Of a stretch of 20,330 nt of DNA, positions 1 to 6,823 are shown in pieces; the stretch's first letter is position 1; every line of letters starts with the position of its first letter. The notes beneath the pieces were generated by a model that did no database searches, was not told where the DNA came from, and saw only the letters and a program-made list of their open reading frames with translations. The stretch lies in contig NZ_CALHTQ010000058.1 in NCBI RefSeq assembly GCF_938039775.1, positions 1 to 20,330 of the forward strand, given 5' to 3'. A program made the translations under genes and the position numbers. This DNA is from an uncultured Mogibacterium sp. (lineage in GTDB: Bacteria; Bacillota_A; Clostridia; Peptostreptococcales; Anaerovoracaceae).

Positions 1-944
1 ATAAGAATCAGTTTATAACATTTGGAGTACCTAAATTTTATATGGGCTCAGATGGTGCAGTGCAAACAGGTATATTTACTGCAAATAATGGTCACCTATA
101 TAATGCAGATGAACATACAGGTGAGATTATCCAGAAGGCACAGTGGATAGAAAAGAACGGTAAGAGATATTTTTCAAATGCTGAGGGAGAACTGTATAAA
201 AATCAGTTCATTAGCTTTGGAAATACATATTATTATATGGGCTCAGATGGGGCAGTTGTTGTTGGTTCTTTTTACTATAATGGTGAAAGCTACACATCTA
301 ATCAAGAAGGTATTGTAAACGAATTAAATGGTCCTCCAGGAAGCAGGGTGCTTGGTATAGATGTTTCTTATGCACAGGGTGCTATTGACTGGAATAGAGT
401 TGCGAAGGCAGGAATTAAATTTGCCATTATAAGAGCTGCATTTAGAGGCTATGGCACAGGACGCATTGTTGCAGATGAATGGTTTGAAAGAAACATTAAG
501 GGAGCAACTGCTGCTGGGATTAAAGTAGGTGTATATTTCTTTTCGCAAGCTGTTAATGAAAAAGAAGGCGCTGAAGAGGCAGATTATATTGTTAATCAAA
601 TTAGAAATTACAAAGTAACTCTTCCTGTTGTTATAGACACGGAATATGTATCAGATTCTCGTGCGAGAGGCAATTTAATATCAAAAGAAATAAGAACAGC
701 TGCAGTAAAAGCCTTCTGCGAGAAATCTCTTCAAAGAGGCTATACCCCTATGATATACGCAAGTACAAGTTGGCTAAATAATCAGCTTGATATGAGAAAA
801 CTCAGTGCATACAAGGTTTGGGTTGCGCAATATTACAGTCGTGTAACATATAATGGCAAGTATCAGTGCTGGCAGTATTCCAGCTCAGGCTCTGTAGACG
901 GTATAAGCAATAGAGTTGATATGAACTATTGGTATAATAGATAA
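1..944 (+). CDS. GH25 lysozyme with N-terminal cell-wall-binding repeats (5' end outside window)
   Basis: The reading frame is open from base 3, before the first ATG at 42, and the residues before that ATG (KNQFITFG) match a repeat unit further on, so the gene begins upstream of the window. The first ~330 bases encode aromatic- and glycine-rich cell-wall/choline-binding-type repeats (YYYMGSDGAV, KNGKRYFSNAEGELY). The remainder is a complete glycoside hydrolase family 25 domain opening with VLGIDVSYAQG. The catalytic Asp and Glu of the DxE motif are coded at 636-638 and 642-644 (VVIDTEY), and the GIDVS Asp at 360-362. The typical C-terminal signature follows (WVAQYY, CWQYSSSG, VDMNYW). By family this is a secreted muramidase cutting N-acetylmuramic acid to GlcNAc bonds, for autolysis or attack on other bacteria. 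A signal peptide cannot be checked. A phage endolysin is the alternative, but no phage genes are seen. It is followed by a terminator. Confidence 0.93.
   Translation, partial: KNQFITFGVPKFYMGSDGAVQTGIFTANNGHLYNADEHTGEIIQKAQWIEKNGKRYFSNAEGELYKNQFISFGNTYYYMGSDGAVVVGSFYYNGESYTSNQEGIVNELNGPPGSRVLGIDVSYAQGAIDWNRVAKAGIKFAIIRAAFRGYGTGRIVADEWFERNIKGATAAGIKVGVYFFSQAVNEKEGAEEADYIVNQIRNYKVTLPVVIDTEYVSDSRARGNLISKEIRTAAVKAFCEKSLQRGYTPMIYASTSWLNNQLDMRKLSAYKVWVAQYYSRVTYNGKYQCWQYSSSGSVDGISNRVDMNYWYNR
3..260 (+). repeat. 195-bp coding repeat (cell-wall-binding module)
   Basis: Bases 3-60 and 198-255 are two diverged copies with a period of 195 bp (65 codons): KNQFITFG...FYMGSDGAV at the first and KNQFISFG...YYMGSDGAV at the second. 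The 15-base stretch ATATGGGCTCAGATG is identical in both. The first copy is cut by the window edge, so more units may lie upstream. Repeats of this kind change number by recombination. Confidence 0.8.
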
Positions 945-990
945 AACAGAAGGATATATAACTTCCTTAATTGAATATTAGATATATTAG

Positions 991-1024
991 AAAGGTGCAA
1001 ATGTAATTTTTGTGCCTTTTTTTA
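991..1024 (+). terminator. Rho-independent terminator after the lysozyme gene
   Basis: AAAGGTGCAAA pairs with TTTGTGCCTTT (11 bp including two G-T pairs) around a 7-nt loop and runs into a T-tract at 1017-1023. It lies 47 bp after the lysozyme stop codon. Confidence 0.8.
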
Positions 1025-1072
1025 CTAAAATGAAGTTAACGAGACCTAATCATCCCAAGATTATTAATATCA

Positions 1073-1081
1073 TGATATAAT
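1073..1081 (+). promoter_or_regulatory. Extended -10 promoter for the redox operon
   Basis: TGATATAAT is a perfect TGnTATAAT extended -10 element about 40 bp before the first ATG of the operon. No good -35 box is present at 16-18 bp (TCCCAA at 1053), which extended -10 promoters tolerate. Confidence 0.55.
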
Positions 1082-1120
1082 TAAACGGTTATTAAAACCC
1101 ATAACCAACTCGGAGGAAAC

Positions 1121-2554
1121 ATGCTTTACGACATAGTCATAATAGGTGCAGGAATCACCGGCTCGATGCTCGCCAGAGAGCTTTCTAGGTATGAGCTCAA
1201 AATAGCGGTACTAGACAAGGAAAATGACATTGCAAATGGTGCGACGATGGCAAATTCCGCAATAATTCACACAGGATACGATCCTGAAGATGGTACGCTC
1301 AAGGCTGAGCTCAATGTAAAGGGGGCTCGCAAGTATCCTAAGATATGCGAGGAGTTGCACTGCCATATCAAGAATACGGGTGCGTTCGTAGTCGCATGTA
1401 ATGATGAAGAGGAGAATCTACTCGAGGTGTTGGCTGAAAGGGCAGTCTGTAGGGGTATTCCCCATGAATTTTTAAGTGGAGATGAAGCTAGGGCGGCAGA
1501 GCCGAACCTCAGCGATAATATAACCAAGGCACTATCATTTCCAACGACATCCGTAATCTACCCTTGGGAGGTCGCTATCGCTTGCATGCAGGTGGCAGTA
1601 AACAATGGTGTAGATTTATTCCTAAACCACAAAGTGAGCACTATAGATAAGAATGGCAATGATTACATAATCACAGCAGGTGGCGAGACATTCAATGCTA
1701 AGGTGGTTCTAAATGCTTCTGGAATAGGCGCGGCAGAAATTTGCCGCATGGTGACAGAAGACGTCGATTTCGAAGTTACCCCTAGGCGAGGCGAATACTA
1801 TGTAATCAGCAATGATGAACATATCGTAAATAATGTTATATTCCCAGTTCCGACTGCCAAGGGTAAGGGAGTGCTCGCAATTCCGACGGTTTATGGCAAC
1901 ACGCTAATTGGTCCGAACAGCGAGCAGCTTACTGAGAACATCTCGGTAGCGACGAGCATGGATGGAGGAAGCTACTTGCGAGAACACATTACCAAGATAA
2001 TTAAGACGGTTCCGCTTCATAAGTCGATAAGGACATTTGCAGGGCTTAGACCGAGCACGACATCCAAAGACTTTATTATCGAGCCACTGGGAGAGCAGCA
2101 TCCAAACTTTATCAACATCGCATCTATCGAGTCGCCTGGACTAGCGAGCGCGCCTGGGATTGCGGACTATGTGATAGAGAATTTTGTAGCGAATAGACTC
2201 TACCTTAAGGAGAACCCAGATGCGGTGATGACGAGAGAGAAGCCAATCGTCGTTTCAGAGTTGTCTGAAGAGGAGAGAGATAAACTCGTTTGTAAAAATC
2301 CGCAGTATGCAAATATCGTATGCAGATGCGAGACCATATCCGAAGGAGAGATAGTTTCAGCTATACATGAGGTGTGTGGTGCACGCAGTGTCAAGGGTAT
2401 CAAGAAAAGGGTGCGCCCTGGAATGGGCAAGTGCCAAGGCGGATTCTGCGAACCAAAAGTCGTGGAAATTCTGGCACGAGAGCTTAAATGCTCGCCTGTC
2501 GATATCGTTCAAGATGGGCAGTATTCAAAGATTTTAGAGAGGGAGAATCGCTAA
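1121..2554 (+). CDS. GlpA-like FAD-dependent dehydrogenase with C-terminal BFD-type [2Fe-2S] domain
   Basis: A 477-residue protein. The N-terminus carries the dinucleotide fold (IIGAGITGSMLARELS, then an acidic strand end at VLDKE), followed by a DAO/GlpA-type FAD oxidoreductase body to about residue 370. The C-terminus has a BFD-like [2Fe-2S] domain with C401-x-C403 and C438-x4-C443 (VCRCETI and GKCQGGFC). By family it oxidises a hydroxy-acid or polyol phosphate, most likely glycerol 3-phosphate, and passes electrons through FAD and the iron-sulfur site. L-2-hydroxyglutarate oxidase-like activity is the main alternative. The start has an excellent GGAGG at 1112-1116. The next gene begins one base after the stop and DUF1667 follows, an arrangement of anaerobic glycerol-3-phosphate dehydrogenase modules in Firmicutes. 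No glpK or glpF is nearby, so the substrate is inferred. Confidence 0.85.
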   Translation: MLYDIVIIGAGITGSMLARELSRYELKIAVLDKENDIANGATMANSAIIHTGYDPEDGTLKAELNVKGARKYPKICEELHCHIKNTGAFVVACNDEEENLLEVLAERAVCRGIPHEFLSGDEARAAEPNLSDNITKALSFPTTSVIYPWEVAIACMQVAVNNGVDLFLNHKVSTIDKNGNDYIITAGGETFNAKVVLNASGIGAAEICRMVTEDVDFEVTPRRGEYYVISNDEHIVNNVIFPVPTAKGKGVLAIPTVYGNTLIGPNSEQLTENISVATSMDGGSYLREHITKIIKTVPLHKSIRTFAGLRPSTTSKDFIIEPLGEQHPNFINIASIESPGLASAPGIADYVIENFVANRLYLKENPDAVMTREKPIVVSELSEEERDKLVCKNPQYANIVCRCETISEGEIVSAIHEVCGARSVKGIKKRVRPGMGKCQGGFCEPKVVEILARELKCSPVDIVQDGQYSKILERENR

Positions 2555-2555
2555 T

Positions 2556-3878
2556 ATGAGACATTGTCAGGCAGTGGTAATAGGTGGTGGCTGCGGCGGA
2601 CTGGCTGCAGCTGCGAAACTAAAGTTGGAAGGGCTTGAAGATGTCATCCTTATCGAACGTGATGTCGAGCTTGGGGGAGTGCTCAACCAGTGCATACATA
2701 ATGGATTTGGATTAACTACGTTCAAGGAGCAGCTGAGCGGACCTGCATTTGCAGAGAGATATGAGAGAGAAGCTGTAGCCGTTGGCGTCGAGATTAAACT
2801 AGGCACCATGGTTACCCATATGAGTGCAGACCGCATTATCGAGTATGTGAGTCAGGAAGAGGGATATCAGAAGCTTCAAGCAGATATCATCATCCTGGCA
2901 GTCGGTTGCTATGAGAGAAGCCGCGGTGCACTTGGAATACCTGGCGAGCGTCCAACTGGCGTATACACAGCGGGGCAGGCTCAGAGATATCTTAATATCG
3001 ATGGATACATGGTCGGAAAGCGGGTGTTCATACTTGGTTCAGGCGATATCGGACTTATAATGGCTCGCAGGATGAGCCTCGAAGGAGCAGAAGTGCTCGG
3101 CGTTGCTGAGCTTATGCCGTACAGCAATGGACTACCTCGTAACATGAAGCAGTGCCTCTACGACTTTGGGATTCCTCTATATCTATCCCATACTGTAACT
3201 AACATATATGGACGTGATAGGCTCGAACGCATTGAGCTCACAAAGGTAGATGATAAGAGACAGCCGATTAAGGGAAGCGAGATGTATTTCGACGTAGATA
3301 CACTGCTCCTAAGCGTTGGACTGATTCCTGAAAACACTCTAGCTGAAGAAGCCGGAATCGCAATGGATCAGAGCATACGTGGACCGGTAGTTGACGAAAA
3401 TTACATGACGTCAGTTCCTGGAATATTTGCATGTGGAAATGGCCTTCACGTGCATGACCTCGCTGATTTTGTTACGAAGCAAGCGGGAGAAGCGGCGGTT
3501 GGTGCAGTGAGATATTACGAGACTATAAAGAGTGATATTCAAAAGTGTCACGATGCAGGATTAGATGATAAAGTGACGCAGGCTAGCGCTAAAGTATCGC
3601 AAGGAGATATCTATTATGAAGCGCATGCAGGAAATCTCGTAGGTTATGTAGTTCCAGCTAAGATTCATAGGGAGAATCTGCCAAAGGCAGTGACATTCTA
3701 CTTTCGTGTCCGTAAGCCGATGAATGATATAGAGATTGAAATTCTTAAGGGTGATAAGCTGCTACGCACAATTCACAAGGATGCGGTAATTCCGTCTGAA
3801 ATGGAGCAGGTGGTAATCGCAGGCAAATATCTTGAGGAAGTAGATGGCGACCTAACGGTTCAGATAAAGGAGAACTAA
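2556..3878 (+). CDS. FAD/NAD(P)-binding oxidoreductase, second subunit of the redox module
   Basis: A 440-residue pyridine-nucleotide-disulfide-type flavoprotein. It has an N-terminal FAD fold (VVIGGGCGGLAAAAKL), a conserved GGVLNQCIHNGFG segment with Cys46, a second NAD(P) fold (VFILGSGDIGLIMARRM) and the late FAD-binding signature (VPGIFACGNGLHVHD). The last ~90 residues form an extra domain. There is no CxxxxC active-site disulfide as in thioredoxin or lipoamide reductases. It probably carries electrons between the upstream dehydrogenase and NAD(P) or another acceptor, in a role like GlpB; this follows from operon position and family. The stop-to-start gap is 1 bp and the gene has a GGGAG site at 2541, consistent with translational coupling. 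Confidence 0.85.
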   Translation: MRHCQAVVIGGGCGGLAAAAKLKLEGLEDVILIERDVELGGVLNQCIHNGFGLTTFKEQLSGPAFAERYEREAVAVGVEIKLGTMVTHMSADRIIEYVSQEEGYQKLQADIIILAVGCYERSRGALGIPGERPTGVYTAGQAQRYLNIDGYMVGKRVFILGSGDIGLIMARRMSLEGAEVLGVAELMPYSNGLPRNMKQCLYDFGIPLYLSHTVTNIYGRDRLERIELTKVDDKRQPIKGSEMYFDVDTLLLSVGLIPENTLAEEAGIAMDQSIRGPVVDENYMTSVPGIFACGNGLHVHDLADFVTKQAGEAAVGAVRYYETIKSDIQKCHDAGLDDKVTQASAKVSQGDIYYEAHAGNLVGYVVPAKIHRENLPKAVTFYFRVRKPMNDIEIEILKGDKLLRTIHKDAVIPSEMEQVVIAGKYLEEVDGDLTVQIKEN

Positions 3879-3879
3879 G

Positions 3880-4239
3880 ATGAGAGATGCAGAATTAATT
3901 TGCGTAAACTGCCCTAAGGGCTGCAGAGTTACTGTACATCTTAAAAATGATAAAATCGTAGGAATTGAAGGATACAGTTGCAAAGAAGGCCTGAGTTACG
4001 CGGAGCAGGAGATAACTCGGCCGATGAGAATTCTGACATCGACGGTCAGAATCGACGGGGCGGTCAACCGAGTACTGCCGGTTATTACCGAGAGTGACAT
4101 TCCGCTGGACATTTGGCACGAGGCTATGAGTGAGATTAAGAGACTCAGAGTTACGGCCCCCGTGGAGATAAACGATATAATCGTTAGTGACTTTATGGGT
4201 ACAGGTGTGAATCTGATTGCGAGTAGGAGTATGAGGTAG
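3880..4239 (+). CDS. DUF1667 four-cysteine protein
   Basis: A 119-residue protein with a Cys-rich head: C8, C11, C15 and C34 (ICVNCPKGC, then GYSCKEG), followed by the TRPMRILTSTVRI segment typical of DUF1667. The four Cys resemble the N-terminal iron-sulfur motif of molybdopterin oxidoreductases (CxxCxxxC...C) and could hold a metal or Fe-S cluster; that is inference. By co-occurrence, DUF1667 proteins accompany GlpA-like and FAD oxidoreductase genes as here, probably as a small electron-transfer subunit. It starts 1 bp after the preceding stop with AAGGAG upstream, so the three genes are one transcript. Its exact biochemical role is not established as far as I know. Confidence 0.85.
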   Translation: MRDAELICVNCPKGCRVTVHLKNDKIVGIEGYSCKEGLSYAEQEITRPMRILTSTVRIDGAVNRVLPVITESDIPLDIWHEAMSEIKRLRVTAPVEINDIIVSDFMGTGVNLIASRSMR

Positions 4240-4243
4240 TTTG

Positions 4244-4292
4244 TAGCGGTGTGATATAAACCATTAAGCCTTTTATATAAATCACCTTCGCT
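4244..4292 (+). other. Imperfect hairpin after the redox operon
   Basis: AGCGGTGTGATATAAA faces TTTATATAAATCACCTTCGCT across a short loop. The arms pair except for small bulges. No T-run follows (TGTTGTCC), so it is a poor intrinsic terminator. It may be a 3'-end stabiliser or processing site, and it ends just before the next promoter. Confidence 0.4.
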
Positions 4293-4293
4293 G

Positions 4294-4322
4294 TTGTCCT
4301 TACTATACCCAAATGTTATAAT
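4294..4322 (+). promoter_or_regulatory. Promoter for the small membrane protein and ybjQ-like pair
   Basis: TTGTCC at 4294-4299, a 17-bp spacer and TATAAT at 4317-4322, with TG at 4314-4315 forming an extended -10. This is one of the best promoters in the window. Transcription would start near 4329, which rules out the TTG at 4294 as a start codon. Confidence 0.75.
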
Positions 4323-4383
4323 TATCCGTAAATGCGGGGCTGGCAATAATGCTTGTTCGGGCATTTTAGAAAAGAGATGTTTT

Positions 4384-4617
4384 ATGAAGAAAAATAAAAT
4401 CGGTAGTATTCTAGTAGCGGTAATTATTATAGGAAGTATTGTTGGAGCTGTCTTATTATACTTTATCGGATTTGCAATCATTCCTGGAATTCCGCTTGGC
4501 ATAAGAATCGTAGCTGCGCTTATATGCGCAGGGATTATCTACGGAATACTACACATCTTAGTTGAAAGAATCCGTGAGATTCAGAAGGGGGAAGACGATG
4601 ATCTTAGTAACTACTAA
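4384..4617 (+). CDS. Small two-helix membrane protein of unknown function
   Basis: The frame extends upstream to a TTG at 4294, but that triplet is the -35 box of the local promoter, so I place the start at the ATG at 4384, giving 77 residues. A modest GAGA-type ribosome site lies in AAAAGAGATG just before it. The protein has a short basic N-terminus (MKKNK), two hydrophobic segments (about residues 6-30 and 35-55, joined by IPGIPLG) and a charged C-terminal tail rich in Arg, Glu and Asp. I do not recognise a family. The last 20 bases overlap the start of the YbjQ-like gene in another frame, so the two are almost certainly co-translated and may act together at the membrane. Confidence 0.7.
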   Translation: MKKNKIGSILVAVIIIGSIVGAVLLYFIGFAIIPGIPLGIRIVAALICAGIIYGILHILVERIREIQKGEDDDLSNY

Positions 4618-4912
4618 CGAAATCGAAGGCAGAAAGGTTCAGACAATCGGACTAGTAAAGGGAAGCACAATCCAGACAGTTAACGCTATCAGAGACTTTG
4701 GTGCTGGACTCAAGACACTAGTTGGTGGAGAGCTTGTTAAGTACAACGAGATGATGAACAACGCTAGAGCACTTGCAACAAAGAGAATGGTTGACGAGGC
4801 TGAGAGTGTTGGTGCTGACGCAATCGTTGCAGTTCGCTATGCGTCCGCATCTGTAATGCAGAATGCTGCAGAGGTTATGGCATACGGAACAGCGGTTAAG
4901 TTCGTTGACTAA
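4598..4912 (+). CDS. YbjQ/UPF0145 family protein
   Basis: The ATG at 4598 follows a strong AGAAGGGGGAAG ribosome site, giving 104 residues, the usual length of the UPF0145 (YbjQ, heavy-metal-binding-domain-like) family. The sequence fits: MILVTTNEIEGRKV at the front, LKTLVGGELVKYNEMMNNAR in the middle, then ADAIVAVRY and AYGTAVKFV at the end. The family forms small oligomeric rings; its cellular role is poorly known, and a metal-binding role is only a database label. There are no Cys residues in this copy, which argues against thiol-based metal binding. It overlaps the upstream membrane-protein gene by 20 bases. A longer version from a TTG at 4562 is possible but lacks a better ribosome site. 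Confidence 0.88.
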   Translation: MILVTTNEIEGRKVQTIGLVKGSTIQTVNAIRDFGAGLKTLVGGELVKYNEMMNNARALATKRMVDEAESVGADAIVAVRYASASVMQNAAEVMAYGTAVKFVD

Positions 4913-4958
4913 TCGTCGATAACTGAGGCGTAAGCCAAAGCACTATAATTGAAATTTT

Positions 4959-5018
4959 CCGGGTCGGAGACGCTATGTTCAAGCGAACGCGTGTGAAGGC
5001 TCGGTTTTTCTTTTGTTT
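4959..5018 (+). terminator. Multi-stem terminator, possibly an attenuator of the next gene
   Basis: CCGGGTC (4959-4965) pairs with GGCTCGG (4998-5004). Nested inside are ACGC/GCGT (4970-4973/4989-4992) and GTTC/GAAC (4977-4980/4985-4988) with loop AAGC. A T-rich run starts at 5005. It most simply ends the YbjQ transcript. A TATAAT at 4944-4949 would start RNA right before the hairpin, so attenuation of the downstream gene is also possible. Confidence 0.75.
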
Positions 5019-5057
5019 TTGATTTATATACACGCTACTTCCTTGCATATGTCACCT

Positions 5058-5732
5058 ATGAGGAATATTATTATACGTATGCTTAAGATTATTAAATGGA
5101 TAATAAAGTTAATATTGATAGTCATAGTACTGATCGTTGGAATAAATCTGTTCGTTAAGCTTGAAGGTGAGAGAAGTCTCCGTAGCATAGATCAGGTTAG
5201 TGGTAAATCATATGACTGTATTATAGTGCTCGGAGCAGGTGTATATGGTAATGGTGAACCTACCAAGATTCTGAAGGACAGACTTGACCGCGGTATTGAG
5301 CTGTACAAGGCTGGTGTCGCACCGAAGTTGCTGCTGTCAGGTGATAACGGTAAGACCAATTACGATGAGGTAAAGGTCATGAAAAATTACTGCCTTAAGC
5401 AGGGAGTTCCCGCAGAAGATATCTTTCTTGACCATGCAGGTTTCTCGACGTACGAGTCGATGTATCGCGCAAAGGCTATTTTTGGTGTTAAATCGGCGGT
5501 AGTTGTTACGCAGTATTATCACGAAGGAAGAGCGCTCTACACAGCCAAGAGACTAGGGATCAAGGCTGTAGGTGTAAGTGCAGTAGAGAAGAGCTACACT
5601 GGAGATGAGGCGCGTGCTGTTAGAGAATTCCTATCTAGGGAAAAGGCATTTGTGCAGTGCATAGCCAAGCCTAAGCCGACATTCCTCGGGGATAAGATAG
5701 ATATTACGGGTGATGGACAGGTAAGCTGGTAA
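5058..5732 (+). CDS. Membrane-anchored YdcF/SanA-like DUF218 protein
   Basis: A protein of about 224 residues with one N-terminal transmembrane helix (LKIIKWIIKLILIVIVLIVG) followed by a DUF218 domain. That domain shows the CIIVLGAGVYGNGEPT opening, a basic/acidic helix (LKDRLDRGIELYKAG), LLLSGDNG and the AVVVTQYYHEGRAL segment. Relatives such as SanA, YdcF and ElyC act at the cell surface in envelope integrity or in handling lipid-linked precursors; the reaction is not established for this type. The start is uncertain. ATG 5058 has no ribosome site. ATG 5079 has AGGAA but 13 bases upstream, and would trim only the first seven residues. Upstream triplets down to 5013 fall in the T-run of the terminator and are unlikely. 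It appears to be a single-gene unit. Confidence 0.82.
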   Translation: MRNIIIRMLKIIKWIIKLILIVIVLIVGINLFVKLEGERSLRSIDQVSGKSYDCIIVLGAGVYGNGEPTKILKDRLDRGIELYKAGVAPKLLLSGDNGKTNYDEVKVMKNYCLKQGVPAEDIFLDHAGFSTYESMYRAKAIFGVKSAVVVTQYYHEGRALYTAKRLGIKAVGVSAVEKSYTGDEARAVREFLSREKAFVQCIAKPKPTFLGDKIDITGDGQVSW

Positions 5733-5775
5733 CTGATTAGAAGTTAATAAAGTTGCTAATCAATAAAGAGATACG

Positions 5776-5806
5776 GCGTCGTGGTTAAGTGCTATGACGC
5801 TTTTTA
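5776..5806 (+). terminator. Rho-independent terminator after the DUF218 gene
   Basis: GCGTCGTGG (5776-5784) pairs with CTATGACGC (5792-5800), with G-T pairs near the loop, followed by TTTTT at 5801-5805. Confidence 0.75.
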
Positions 5807-5867
5807 TTTGCACGAGGATGGGAGCTGCTGTATGAAACAAGTATTTATATTAGTGCATCATGGGTTG

Positions 5868-5895
5868 TTGACAAAAGAATTTAGTGCAATATAAT
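5868..5895 (+). promoter_or_regulatory. Full-consensus promoter for the glutathione peroxidase gene
   Basis: TTGACA (5868-5873), a 16-bp spacer and TATAAT (5890-5895): 12 of 12 consensus positions. The predicted start near 5902 leaves a leader of ~125 nt containing a small ATGCC/GGCAT hairpin at 5956-5975. Confidence 0.85.
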
Positions 5896-6012
5896 TGTAC
5901 ATGCAAGGGGAGTCTAAAAAGGGTAATTTATACTAGAGATTTACTAAAAGCAGAGATGCCTTATGGGAAGGGCATGAGGTGGCTCGATTGAAGACTTTAC
6001 AATGGTTGTAAC

Positions 6013-6018
6013 AGGAGG
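6013..6018 (+). promoter_or_regulatory. Ribosome binding site that selects the second ATG
   Basis: AGGAGG ends 2 bases before the ATG at 6021 but 8 bases before the in-frame ATG at 6027. Only the second spacing is normal, so translation should begin at 6027. Confidence 0.75.
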
Positions 6019-6026
6019 TAATGGCT

Positions 6027-6569
6027 ATGAGCTTTTACGATTATACAGTTCCAGCTGCAGATGGCAGTGAAGTGTCTATGAAGGACTACAAGGGAAAGGT
6101 TGTCCTCATTGTAAACACAGCGACAGGTTGCGGCTTTACACCTCAGTACGAACCGATTGAAGAGATGTATGAGAAATACCACGATCAGGGATTTGAGGTT
6201 CTCGATATTCCTTGCAATCAGTTCGCAGGCCAGACGCCTGGTAGCGATGAAGAGATTCGTGAATTCTGTACGCTTAATTACAAGACTAAGTTCCCACAGA
6301 TGAAGAAATCTGATGTTAACGGTGAAAACCAGCTTGAGCTCTACAAGTTCCTTAAGGAGCAGAAGGGGTTCGAGGGTTTCGGTAAAGGACTGAAGGCAAC
6401 AGGACTGTCGGTCATTGTAAAGAAAGTTGATCAGGATTATAAGAATAATCCTGATATTAAGTGGAACTTCACCAAGTTTGTAGTGGATAGAAGTGGCAAC
6501 GTGGTTGCTAGATTCGAGCCGACTGCGAAGATGGATGAAGTTGAGAAGCTAGTGGCTTCTCTCATCTAA
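6027..6569 (+). CDS. Cysteine-type glutathione peroxidase family thiol peroxidase
   Basis: A 180-residue protein of the usual length for bacterial GPx. The peroxidatic residue is Cys35 in NTATGCGFTPQY, coded by TGC, so it is not a selenoprotein. The rest of the catalytic set is present: Gln69 in CNQFAGQ and Trp-Asn in IKWNFTKF. Cys81 (REFCTLNY) sits where the resolving Cys of the thioredoxin-dependent plant and bacterial enzymes lies, so thioredoxin rather than glutathione is the likely reductant. It removes hydrogen peroxide and organic hydroperoxides in the cytoplasm and would give an anaerobe protection during oxygen exposure. It is transcribed alone from a consensus promoter and closed by its own terminator, suggesting strong or inducible expression. 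The start is set by the AGGAGG spacing. Confidence 0.95.
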   Translation: MSFYDYTVPAADGSEVSMKDYKGKVVLIVNTATGCGFTPQYEPIEEMYEKYHDQGFEVLDIPCNQFAGQTPGSDEEIREFCTLNYKTKFPQMKKSDVNGENQLELYKFLKEQKGFEGFGKGLKATGLSVIVKKVDQDYKNNPDIKWNFTKFVVDRSGNVVARFEPTAKMDEVEKLVASLI

Positions 6570-6626
6570 AATTGTTGTTCCAAGCCTACGGGCTGTAACA
6601 TCCTTAATAATAAATATACTGCAATG

Positions 6627-6660
6627 GAGAAAGCGTGGCTTAGGCTACGTTTTTTCTTTT
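6627..6660 (+). terminator. Rho-independent terminator after the peroxidase gene
   Basis: AAAGCGTGGC pairs with GCTACGTTTT around loop TTAG, followed by a run of T to 6655. Confidence 0.8.
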
Positions 6661-6745
6661 GCAACAAATACAGAATGTATTTGCATATAATACAAGTTTT
6701 GTGTACTTATTTGTGTAACTGCACTAGAAAACAGCAATTGCAAGA

Positions 6746-6754
6746 TGATATAAT
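6746..6754 (+). promoter_or_regulatory. Extended -10 promoter for the MATE-fau-trpS unit
   Basis: TGATATAAT is a perfect TGnTATAAT, the same element as at 1073. The -35 region is weak. Transcription would begin near 6761. Confidence 0.6.
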
Positions 6755-6762
6755 AAATTAAA

Positions 6763-6793
6763 GATTGAATGGTATGTCCGTTCAGTCGTTTTT
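6763..6793 (+). promoter_or_regulatory. Hairpin with T-run, or palindromic operator, right after the promoter
   Basis: GATTGAATGG (6763-6772) pairs with CCGTTCAGTC (6778-6787) over ten positions including two G-T pairs, with loop TATGT, followed by GTTTTTG. As RNA it would form within the first 30 nt of the transcript and could act as an attenuator. As DNA, the TTGAATGG/CCGTTCAG dyad resembles a TetR-type operator just downstream of the -10, fitting a drug exporter. The two readings cannot be separated by eye. Confidence 0.5.
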
Positions 6794-6823
6794 GTTTATG
6801 TGGACTATACTAAGGGAGGAACA

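Noticed and set aside
4294..4383. N-terminal extension of the small membrane protein from TTG 4294
   Set aside because: The TTG is the -35 box of a strong promoter, so it is not in the transcript.
5832..5894. A 20-codon ORF (MKQVFILVHHG...) with a GGGAG site
   Set aside because: It overlaps the consensus promoter at 5868-5895, matches nothing I recognise, and no upstream transcript is evident after the terminator at 5776.
6125..6135. Selenocysteine at the peroxidase active site
   Set aside because: The catalytic codon is TGC (Cys), not TGA, and no recoding hairpin is needed.
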